Below, piece after piece: positions 21,449-30,800 of a stretch of 60,000 bases of DNA. The notes under the pieces were generated by a model. The model was not told the DNA's origin and ran no database searches. It saw nothing but the letters and a program-made list of their open reading frames with translations. Position numbers and translations under genes: made by a program. Positions within the stretch are counted from its first letter, which is position 1. The number at the start of each line of letters is the position of its first letter. Origin of the DNA: Symsagittifera roscoffensis (taxonomy: Eukaryota > Xenacoelomorpha > Acoela > Convolutidae). The stretch is taken from the NCBI RefSeq assembly GCF_963678635.1, contig NC_087065.1:23147254-23207253 (forward strand), written 5' to 3'.

Positions 21449-22556
21449 ATATCAGGGTTTCTGGCCAAAACAACTTGGGAGACGTTCCTTCAAAATCTGA
21501 TCCTGCCACGATAACCACCCTTGCTGCAGCCGGGTCTGCCCTGTCGTAAACTGCTAAGGTTTTGGCCAACTGTGCCTGCCCGCAGGGTTTCCCGTATCGG
21601 GGGTCATTGGCTAATTTTGCGCCTTCATATGCGGCGTCTGGTAACTCCATTTCTCTCGGGTCCATCAGTTTGTCTACCACTCTCAACTGTGCTGGAGTGG
21701 CCACTCTAATCCTGGCAATGCTGGTTCGGTGTTTGGGAGGCTCCACCGCCAGTCCCGGGCTCCCCAATGACTTGAGAGGTCTGTAATTAATTGGTCCCAT
21801 CACCGACTTTGTGGGAATTCCAGTCAGGTCCGCCGTCTCCATCAACTTCGCTCTCGAGAAATGTGTTTCATGAGTCTTCAGCCAGTCCACGCACTGGTGT
21901 CTCCCCAAGTCTTCGTGTGATACCTGTTCAAGACCCAAGGTTCTCGCTAGCTCCTGCCTACACTCCAGATCCTCCAGATCCAGTTCTTTGACCTTCTCCT
22001 CATATTTCAACCTGCTGGTCTCCAGTGGTTTCTCTGACCTCTTTTTCTCCGCAACCACCACTGAGGATATTATCGACCCTTGAGGAGTTGATGATATCGC
22101 TTCATCAGCTTCCATGGGTGTGGTGCTCGGTAACTTGGTCCGGCTGTTCCTCGAACTGTCTCTAGAATCGGCTCTCTCACCTAAACGGCTGGACAAAGAC
22201 CTCGGGTTGAAGAAGGGCGGGTTTGGAGGTGGTCCGAACGTGACCTGTGCTGTCTCCAGCAATTCTGCCTCTAGCGCACATATGTGTCTTTGGAAGACGT
22301 TGTTCAACCACTCCACCCCTCTGGGCCTATCAAAGTGAATGCCATCCGCAGATGCATCATCAGGGAAAGAGGACAGCTCCATTTGCTCAGCCACGTCCAG
22401 TAGCCTAAGGGGAAGGACACTCCTTTGATGTATCTTCCTGATTGTTTCGTTCAGGCTTCGCACCTTTGTGTTCATGTCCAGTGCATGTTGATCCGCTCCC
22501 ATGTTGTAGGGAACAGTACATATCGTGAGAATGGCTGGATCCATTTGGACCCGTAT
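21438..22556 (-). CDS. Element B accessory protein A, part 2: C-terminal SGNH region and tail
   Basis: In frame with the upstream ORF after a single TAA (22557-22559); its own first ATG is at 22544 (368 residues). It begins with the strand following block III, and near residue 70 carries DGIHF, the D-x-x-H block V that supplies the catalytic Asp and His in SGNH hydrolases. The remaining 290 residues are a charged linker, then a segment shared with element A at 5693-5963 (RYGK, then VVIVAGSD). On its own this piece would lack the nucleophile block, so it is either a broken half or needs readthrough or reinitiation. Confidence 0.75.
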   Translation of the reverse strand: MRVQMDPAILTICTVPYNMGADQHALDMNTKVRSLNETIRKIHQRSVLPLRLLDVAEQMELSSFPDDASADGIHFDRPRGVEWLNNVFQRHICALEAELLETAQVTFGPPPNPPFFNPRSLSSRLGERADSRDSSRNSRTKLPSTTPMEADEAISSTPQGSIISSVVVAEKKRSEKPLETSRLKYEEKVKELDLEDLECRQELARTLGLEQVSHEDLGRHQCVDWLKTHETHFSRAKLMETADLTGIPTKSVMGPINYRPLKSLGSPGLAVEPPKHRTSIARIRVATPAQLRVVDKLMDPREMELPDAAYEGAKLANDPRYGKPCGQAQLAKTLAVYDRADPAAARVVIVAGSDFEGTSPKLFWPETLIYAC

Positions 22557-23459
22557 TTACTCGAGAATACAGCTCATCTTTTCGTGCAGCCTTGTCACCT
22601 TCCTTGCTTCCCCCCTGGACACGTCATTCGTCCCGACCATCAGTGTGACCGTGTATACACTCACCATCCCTAACATCTCAAGTGTCGCTAACATCTGCGG
22701 CGTTGCGGCTCCGGCGAAGCTCAAGATTCCCGTCTGCCAATGAGACTGGATCCGGGTCAGCACTCGCAGCAAGCTGTCCCCAACGATCAAGTGAACCACA
22801 CCCTCAGGCACTCGCGGATGCGTGAAGTACTCCACCCAAGTCGCGTCGTGGAAGCAATCTCTCCTCTCCCTCTGCGCCGCGCTCCAGTCTATCCGATTGT
22901 GCTTGCGATATCTCCCTTCCGTATTCTTCTTGTAGCTCGAGATCACCACACTCCTGACAGGTTGCTCCCCCCAAGTCGAGGGTAAGTCCGCTCTTGCCGG
23001 ACTCTCGCGATTCCTCAGCTGTAGCCTCTCGTGCAACTCTTTCAACCGTGACGAGCCGCCACTCACCTGGCTACTACCTGGGGTCGAGCTCGGTGTATAT
23101 CCAGGCAGCGCGACGTCCATCAATGGTCGTATTACTTGAGTCTCCATTCCACGCAGGGAGGATGCTGATTCGGGCGGTATCCATACCTCCAGCCCCTCGT
23201 TCATATGCTCCTGAGCCGCACGATCGAGGTTGAATCGTCCCTTCGACCTAGGAGCTTCATCCACTTCCATGCGTGACTCTGGACTTGAGACAGTCACTAC
23301 CCGTTCCTTGGGCCTAGCCCCTTTCTGCATATCGAGCTCACGTTGTTGTTGCTGGATTCTCTCAAGTTTTGCCTGATCTCTCTCGAGAGCCTGCTTCAGC
23401 TGCTCACAATTCGGGGCATTCTCCCGCACCCTTTCTGCCTGTAGCCGTTCAGCTCTCAT
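22557..23459 (-). CDS. Element B accessory protein A, part 1: coiled coil plus SGNH blocks I-III
   Basis: 300 residues from ATG 23459. The N-terminus is a Gln/Glu/Arg-rich coiled coil continuing that of the preceding ORF, then a Ser/Pro-rich linker. Near the C-terminus lie LIVGDSLLRVL (block I, with the nucleophile Ser in GDS) and LMVGTNDVSRG (block III, G-x-N-D). The frame stops at TAA 22557-22559, before block V. SGNH enzymes are esterases or lipases, and related domains occur in ORF1 of some non-LTR retrotransposons. Its substrate and role here are unknown. Confidence 0.78.
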   Translation of the reverse strand: MRAERLQAERVRENAPNCEQLKQALERDQAKLERIQQQQRELDMQKGARPKERVVTVSSPESRMEVDEAPRSKGRFNLDRAAQEHMNEGLEVWIPPESASSLRGMETQVIRPLMDVALPGYTPSSTPGSSQVSGGSSRLKELHERLQLRNRESPARADLPSTWGEQPVRSVVISSYKKNTEGRYRKHNRIDWSAAQRERRDCFHDATWVEYFTHPRVPEGVVHLIVGDSLLRVLTRIQSHWQTGILSFAGAATPQMLATLEMLGMVSVYTVTLMVGTNDVSRGEARKVTRLHEKMSCILE

Positions 23460-23464
23460 TATGT

Positions 23465-24001
23465 CTAGTTCTTCCGCGCTTGATCCCTCTCAAGCACCGC
23501 TTTATCCCGGTCGAGGTTCGCCTTATTCCTTTCCCGCTGGGTCCTCTCGAGTTCTCTTTTCATGGCACTGATGTCCGGATAAGCTTCCCCCGTCTGCTGT
23601 GCCCGTGACATCGATGGTACCTTACTCGTACTCTGGCTCGTGGACCTGACTGATGGTCTGACCGGCAGTGGGAATTCCCCCGCGCCATACTCCGTATTGT
23701 TGTTCAGGCCAGGGTTCCTCGCCAAATCGAACCCCCTTATCGCTCCATCCACGTTCCAGGACAGCCATCTGGTTTGTTCTTGATTGGACACTCCATCAGT
23801 GGTGTAGCCTACCATCAAAACCGCCTCCGTCGCAGACTCCCGACATTCGCCCTGTTCCTCCAATTGGAGGATGGCATTCAGCATCACTGCCATTCTCTCG
23901 TCCACTTGAGTATAATCCAGGTCCCTCAGCCGCCTGTACAATTCGTCAAGTGTGGGCTTTTTCAGAGCCGATGGCATGGACTTCCAGAATCGATCTGCCA
24001 T
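23465..24001 (-). CDS. Element B coiled-coil accessory protein, about 178 residues
   Basis: ATG at 24001 (MADRF); the frame is open further upstream through a 20-bp tandem repeat but without an ATG. The N-terminal half has a short conserved-looking helical region; the C-terminal 40 residues are a charged coiled coil (ELERTQRERNKANLDRDKA). It stops 5 bp before the next ORF, in a different frame. Because the coiled coil carries on in the next ORF, the two were probably one protein separated by a frameshift, or are coupled. Function unknown. Confidence 0.65.
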   Translation of the reverse strand: MADRFWKSMPSALKKPTLDELYRRLRDLDYTQVDERMAVMLNAILQLEEQGECRESATEAVLMVGYTTDGVSNQEQTRWLSWNVDGAIRGFDLARNPGLNNNTEYGAGEFPLPVRPSVRSTSQSTSKVPSMSRAQQTGEAYPDISAMKRELERTQRERNKANLDRDKAVLERDQARKN

Positions 24002-24032
24002 TTCTGTGATTTCAATTGGGTCCTTGAGTATT

Positions 24033-24100
24033 AGCAACTTGAGTTTTACCTGAGCAACTTGAGTTTTACCTGAGCAACTTGAGTATGAGCAGCTTGAGTT
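24033..24100. repeat. 20-bp tandem repeat with CTTGAG core
   Basis: AGCAACTTGAGTTTTACCTG occurs twice in tandem, followed by two shortened variants (AGCAACTTGAG, AGCAGCTTGAG). It lies just upstream (on the minus strand) of the coiled-coil ORF start. Confidence 0.85.
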
Positions 24101-24436
24101 TTCTTCCTTCAATTGAATATAGATGAGTAGTCAACGTGAGTTCAACAAATCAATCTGAAAATAACACCCGATTTTTTAGACTGACAAGCTCTGTCCCTAA
24201 CCAGAAAACCCCATAACTTTTATGATTAAAAAACCCCCTCCTTTTCGCCCTACTAAAATAGTTCAATTGAACTATTCTAAAAACATGCAGATACATTTTA
24301 TGTTTTAGCACCATCAATCATTTAAAATAATTATTGTCATGCCAATCACCCCTAAGATCCCTTACCTGTTTTGTACCCCAGTACCTAGCTCAAGACTCTT
24401 CCCTCACACCCGGCTCGATACCCCCGTGTACCCGAC
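24101..24436 (-). other. Non-coding gap between accessory ORFs of element B
   Basis: About 340 bp of AT-rich DNA between the macrodomain-like ORF stop and the coiled-coil ORF. No long ORF. It could hold a splice site or promoter for downstream accessory mRNAs, but nothing specific is visible. Confidence 0.4.
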
Positions 24437-24880
24437 TCAGGCGATGCTCAAGTAGTACTTCTTATGAAGATACACCATTATCTCAGTTTCTGCAAAGACC
24501 AGATGTAGGATAGCGTACAATTCCCTTGGGCTCAGTTTGCCCCTGTTTGGGTCATACACCGGCATTGAGACCTCTGTTATCCCTCTTTCAATCATGAAGT
24601 CTCGTAGTCTTGTTAGCGCCAACATCACGTGTTCGGGATCAATTGTGTTCCTGTCATTGACCCTCGTCACTAGGAAGCACAGGTATTTCCCCGGGACTTG
24701 TGCTACTGATGGTGGGAGCGCTGCCATCCCTCCCAGTCCTGGTCTCTGTCTGAACAGAAACTCTACGTTCTGGTATTCTCTCTTGAAGTCAGCTTCCAGT
24801 CTTGATTTGAAACTCATGTCTGCCGTGATGCAGATCGCGCTCGTTCTGTTTGACAGGATGAAGTCACTATCTGTTATCAT
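24437..24880 (-). CDS. Macrodomain-like accessory protein, 147 residues
   Basis: ATG 24880 overlaps the gag-pol stop by 14 bp in another frame. The pattern recalls OARD1-type (TARG1) macrodomains that hydrolyse ADP-ribose esters: an early ICITADMSF strand where the family has HCISxD, a central strand GKYLCFLVTR, an amphipathic helix with LTRLRDFMIERGI, then EVSMPVYDPNRGKL (family: DLSMPxxGCGLDxL), and a final helix-strand LVFAETEIMVYL. The glycine-rich ligand loops of catalytic family members look altered (FKSRLEA in place of a G-A-G-I type loop), so binding or catalysis may be changed or lost. A macrodomain encoded after pol in an LTR element is unusual. Fold call is by pattern only. Confidence 0.55.
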   Translation of the reverse strand: MITDSDFILSNRTSAICITADMSFKSRLEADFKREYQNVEFLFRQRPGLGGMAALPPSVAQVPGKYLCFLVTRVNDRNTIDPEHVMLALTRLRDFMIERGITEVSMPVYDPNRGKLSPRELYAILHLVFAETEIMVYLHKKYYLSIA

Positions 24881-27800
24881 GATTTTTTTCCGAGTACTGA
24901 TTGGGTATTTCAAATTTCGTTTTGAAATTCCTGCCTATATTAGGCTCTGGCTCTTGTTCTTCCAGTTCCAATTCGCTTGTTTCTCTCACTTCCTTGAGTT
25001 TCTTTATCATCAAATTTTCGGTGTGGGTAAGTCCTACCCCCACTCCCCGGACAAAAATATTTATCGACGTCCCCGTCGATGTTGTCGGGTCTGAATTGTC
25101 CGGTGGAATGTCCAGCGGCCTGTCTGTCGCCGTCCAGCCGAAGAGAGGGTCTTCTGACTTCTTGTGTTTTTCCGCTGACACGTCGACTTGCTGGATACTC
25201 TGTCTTCCATGGCCATCGTCTTTGACGTCGCGTATCCACTCTAGTGTCCTCAAGTTCGTGTTCTCCCTCCTCTCTATCTCGCTCTGTTCGAGATCCGTCT
25301 CCACTTCTGGTGTCGAGTAATCTTCCTGCGGATAGTGTCCTCCATCATCAATGACCTGCCATTCCTCTTCGGCTTCCAGTTCGCCTGCACTCAGTAATTC
25401 CTCGCCCAATTTGTCTGGCTGTATCTTGTCAATCAAGAAGTCATCCCCGTATCTGTTATATCTCATACCCGTCCGTTTACGATTGCCAGTTCTGGTTCCC
25501 GGTGATATTGGTCGATCTGGCTCCATCCACTTCGGCACCTCATCTTGTTCCGGGTCGTTCCAGTCTTCTTCTGCAAACGATCCTGCTTCAGACTCCACCT
25601 CTATCTTTTCATTGTCGTCCAAGCTCAAGTTTTCATTGCCATCATTTTTCTCTCTGGTGCCTTTTTCATTCACTTCACACGCTGGCTCTACCACCAGGTA
25701 CTCGAGACCCTCCATGTCTTTCGGTAGGCACCAGTCTTCCGGGGACGGGACGTGAGGCTTCAGATTTTGGTAATGTGCTGCTCGCCCAGTACTCAAGCGG
25801 TAGAACCGTCCTTGTTGATGTACTTCCGTTATCATGAATGGTCCCCTCCACTTCTTGAGTAGTTTCTTTGTTCCCTTGGGCGGTATGACATTTTGGAAGA
25901 CCCACACGTATTGGCCCACTTCATATGGCTTCGCTTGTAATATTTTCTCGTCATACTTCTTGCGTTGTCTCATTTGTGCTTGCGCCGTGTTCCTCCTGCA
26001 TAGCTCGTTTAGCTCTTGTTGCCTTTTGATCGCTTCCTTCACATATGCCTGAGGCGACGTCTTCTTCCCCTCGTATTCTGGGTAGAAGAATGTTATAGGC
26101 ATTGCCCTCTCCCTGCCCGTCAACATCATGAAAGGACTGATGCCCGTCGTTGAGTGCTGCGTACTGTTGTATGCTCCTACTACCTGTGGCAGGTATTTGT
26201 CCCAGTCCGTCATGTATCTGGAGCAGTACACCCTTAACATGTTGACCAGTGTCCTGTTCTGTCTCTCTACCAACCCATTGGTCTGTGGATGATAGGTCGT
26301 CGAGTGTGCTTGAGCAATGTGCGATCTCTTCATCAATTCTTTCGTCAAGTCCCCCACGAAGGCTTTGCCGTTGTCCGACTGGAAAGTCATCGGACAACCA
26401 TACCGCGATATCCAATGCGTTATCAGATGATCACATGTCTCTTCGGCTGAGGCTGTCTGGCACGGAACCGCTTCCGCCAACTTTGTGAAGTGATCTATTA
26501 TAACCAGTATTTGGTTATAACCCGACTCCGTCATGCAGATTTTCTGATGGTCTATCTGCACCACTTCATTGAATTCCGAACTCTCGACAGACTTGAGGGG
26601 AAACTTCATCTTTCTTGGGTCTTTTACCTGAAGGCATGCTAGGCAGGCATTCACCCATCTCTCGCAAGCTTTTCTCATTCCCGGCCAATCAAACCTATGA
26701 AGTATCCTTTGTTGTACTTTATCTATCCCCTGGTGGCCCATCTGGTCGTGTGATCTGAAAAGCACCTCCGTTTGGTACAATTGTGGTAGTATGATGAGGT
26801 TGTGTTTGTGTAATACCTTTTCCTCATCTCTCCTTTTGCACGCTACCACCCCATCAGCTGTGTGATAAAGTAAGTCTTTCCTTTCTTTGTAGAACTGACT
26901 CAAGATCTTGTAGCTGTCTTCCTCAAGTTCCCCTTTCTCCTTGACCCCCGACTGGATCCATTTGGAGAGATTACTTGTCATTTTGTCATTCTTCTGGGCT
27001 CTTATTAAGTCTGACAGCCTATATCTCGCCTTGACATGCTCCTTTAGCGCCATGATCTGTCCATTCATCTCACCAGGATTGTGGATGTCATCACTCAGTT
27101 TCACGCATATCATCCATTTCACGATTTTCATGTCGTCTTCTGGTACCAGATTCGTTCTGACGTTTGAGTTGCACGATAGTTCCCTGAATGGCTTTCTTGA
27201 AACCGCAATTTTCTCAAGTTCTTCACCACCTCGTACCTCTTGTGTGTCCAGATTGTACGTTCCTGAAGATGGATCCGTCTGTAACTCCCTGTCGTGTTGT
27301 CTTATCTTCTCTTCCGCCAATATCATGCATAGACTGTCCTGGTCTTTACTGCTCTCATCCGAAACTTTATCCCAATCTTCACGCTCCCCGGACAATTTCC
27401 CTTCTCCGGTTCCTTCTTCTTCCATGAACCTGGACCACTCCCCGGACTCTTGAGCTAGTCCCAGGTGTTCAGCCTCTTCTTTGAACGCCACTTTCTTTTT
27501 CCTAACCTTGGTCTGTTCCAGAATGTCCTCAGGGATTTTGTCAACTAGTGACCGCACGACGTCCTTGCTATCAGCCACGCTCCCTGTTGAGGAGTCAGTA
27601 TTGTTCACCGTCTCTTGTTTCCGAAGTATGGTGACTTCCGGTTCCTCTTGACCCTTCTCCTGGATCACGGGTTTGTCATCCGATAGTTTCTCAAGCAGCC
27701 TCATTAAGTCTTCACCTATTCGGGCAGTTCCCGCCTCTACCTGGTTGAGGTCATAACCTTTTGCCTTGAGCGTTTCCCTCACGATCTTGGACTTGAGCAT

Positions 27801-30800
27801 TGTTCCTACCGGAATCCTTCTGCTTTTCTTCAAGATGGTCTTTTCTGGATGTTCTTTAGGTAATTCCGGGTGATCTTCAATCGGTTTGCCTGATTTTTCC
27901 AGCCATCTCGTGAGTGGAAGACTGTCGTACGTTTCCTTGTCCATGAAGGAGAAGCCATCTTTGATCTCAGGTCTGTCCGCCTCTCTTTGTTCTTGTCTCT
28001 CGTAGAATTCCGTCTTCTTACTCAAGCTGTCGGCATTTTGATGTTTGTCTCGTGTTCTATGCTCAATTATCATATTGTATCCGTCAAGGCGAACTATCCA
28101 CCTCCCGATGTAACTCTGGTCCATCGAGTACGTTTTCAGCCAGCTTAGTGCCCTGTTGGCGACTCGCAGCTTGAATGGCTCGCTGCCTAGGTATGCTCTG
28201 TACTTCTCAACAAAGGTAACCACCGCGAACATCTCTGCCTTCGGTGCTCCGTACTTCATTTCCGTGTCACTCAGGACTTTGCTCCCGTAAGCTATTGGTC
28301 TCAAGACTGTCTTCCCATTCCACTCTTGTTCCTGATGAAGGATTCCTGAAATCGCAACTACCGACGCATCCGTGTCCAGCACGTACATCCCTTTCTCAGT
28401 CGGCATCCCCAGTACTGGTGCCTCACATAGCTCTTTCTTTATCCTCCGGAATGACTCCTCTGCCGCGTTGTTCCATGTGAACTTCTTGCCCTTGTGCCTC
28501 ATCAATTGTTGCATCGGGTACACCTTGTCCGCGTAGCCTTTGATGAACTCTCTGTAGTAGTTAGCAAAGCCCAGGAAGCTCATCAACTGGTGTTCCGTCT
28601 TTGGTGACTTCCAGGTTAGGACTGCCTCCACGGCGTCTGGATCAGGTCTGATGCCGTGCTTGTCTACCATCCTGCCCAAATATTTAATTGAGTCCTTGAG
28701 TATCTCGCACTTTGATGGTTTACACTTTAGCCCCGATCTTTTCATGCACGCGAACACCTCGTCAAGTCTCTCAATGTGGTCTTCTAGTGTTGGCGTTGCT
28801 ATTACCACGTCATCCACGTAGCACATTACCAGGTTGCCATACTTCTTTGTCACGCCTATCAGCGCGTGTGCCATCAATCGCTGAAACGTGGCTGTGGCAT
28901 TGCAAAGTCCAAACGGCATCCGTTTCCATTGAAACAGACCCAACTCGCAGGCAAACCCTGTCTTGTCCCTGTCCTGCTTCTGTAGTGGTACCTGCCAAAA
29001 GGCCGAGCCTAAATCAAGAGTCGTAAAAAATTTTGCATCACCTAACTTCGAGAGGCTCTCATCAATCCTAGGTATGGGATAGGCATCCTTCACCGTGACG
29101 GAGTTCAGGTATCGAAAGTCACAACAAAACCTCAACTGGTCGCCTTTCTCTTTGGCCATCACTACTCCACACGCCCACGGTGACTTGGATGGTTCTATCA
29201 TGTCATACTCTAGTAACGTCTCGATCTCTTTTCTACACGCGTCCGATTTGTGTGGGGTCATGCGCCTCGCCCCCTCCCTGTGTGGTACCGCGTTTTCCTC
29301 AAGTTCTATTTCATGTTCAACGAAATTACAGCACCCGATATCCGCCTTATGCCTCGAAAAAACTTCCTCGTTCCGCTCTAGTACGTCCTTGATGGCTTCG
29401 AGCTGTTCATCTTTCAGTTTGCCCCTCAAATGTTCAATCTCCGGCAGGACCCGTTTTCCATTTTGCATTTCATCTAGTGTGGGTCGCTCTGGAAAGTTCG
29501 AACAGCTCGACAGCCCATCATCCGTTTCTGACTTAAGTGATTTAATAAGACCTGAAGAATCTTTTATTTTCTGCAATCGTCTCAAGATACAAATTTTGTC
29601 CCTGTGATTGGGACAATCAACAACTTCATTTTGTTTTGAGTTCTCAATTGTTTCATATCGAGTTTTAACCGGTAAAGCATATCCCAGTTTCCTCCCTCTC
29701 TGTATCGTGATCGGTATATCAAGGGTATTCAACAAGACACTGACGCAGAGGCCGCTCTTCGTTATCGAGAATGATCTTCCTAAAACAGCAGCACTTTGAC
29801 TATTAGGATTTGGAACTATACACACTTGCTTGTTGTCACTTATTTCATTGTAATTTTTCATCCTCAAGCTTACGATTGCCGCTTCATTAGCTTTTAGCCT
29901 CACCCTCCTACTCAAGAATACCGGTGCTTTGTTTTCATTTGCCATTATTAAATTTACCGGTTTGATTGCGTACCTCCTATCCGGGTTCCGTATCCTGAAC
30001 ATCGCGTTATTTAGATCAATCGTTACGTCAAAATTCCTGATGAAGTCTCTGCCCAAAATGAATTGGTCAGATTCATCTAGGTTTTCTACCACGATAAAGC
30101 TCATCCACAGGTTACGTTCCCCCAGATTGAGCGCTATTATCGGCGTTCTGCCTAACACGCGCAGGGCTCCTTTGTTCGCAGCCGACAACCGTATTCTCGA
30201 ATCTATCAAGTAATCTTTGTTGAAGCCCATTCGTTCCCAAGTTTCGATTGGTATGACACTCAAGACCGCTCCCGTGTCAAGTAACCCACGTAACTGAGTC
30301 TTCTTGCCACTTATGTCTAGCACGTGCCCTGTCACATCTGCCTCTGTCCCAATGTGCATTGCATCTTCTTCAAGCATGGCGCAGTGTCCAATCGATCTCA
30401 CTTTCAATTCTTCTTTCCCTACGTAGATTTGCCCAATTAGGTCTTCGTCACATGTTATCATCGTTCTGGTATAGATGTTGATCCCATCTATGTTTAGCAT
30501 CACCTCGTGTGGGCCATAAGCTTCAGTATACCTATTATCAACACGTACCGACTTGCTGCCCCCTCTCGTGAGTAGTGCTCTCAACGCTCTAGAAGTTGTT
30601 TGTGGGCTTATACAACTCAAGTAATCTGCGTACACGTCAATGTGCATTATTGTCTGGTCGCTCGGTTCGCTCAAGTTTCTGGTTACCTCGTGGCCGCCCA
30701 CTGTGATTATCGACATTATTCTAGCCCCGATTTTCGATATGCCGAATGGCTTTCCCGTTACCATTTTTACAGTGTTACAATTCCAAGTCTTTGTTGAGCC

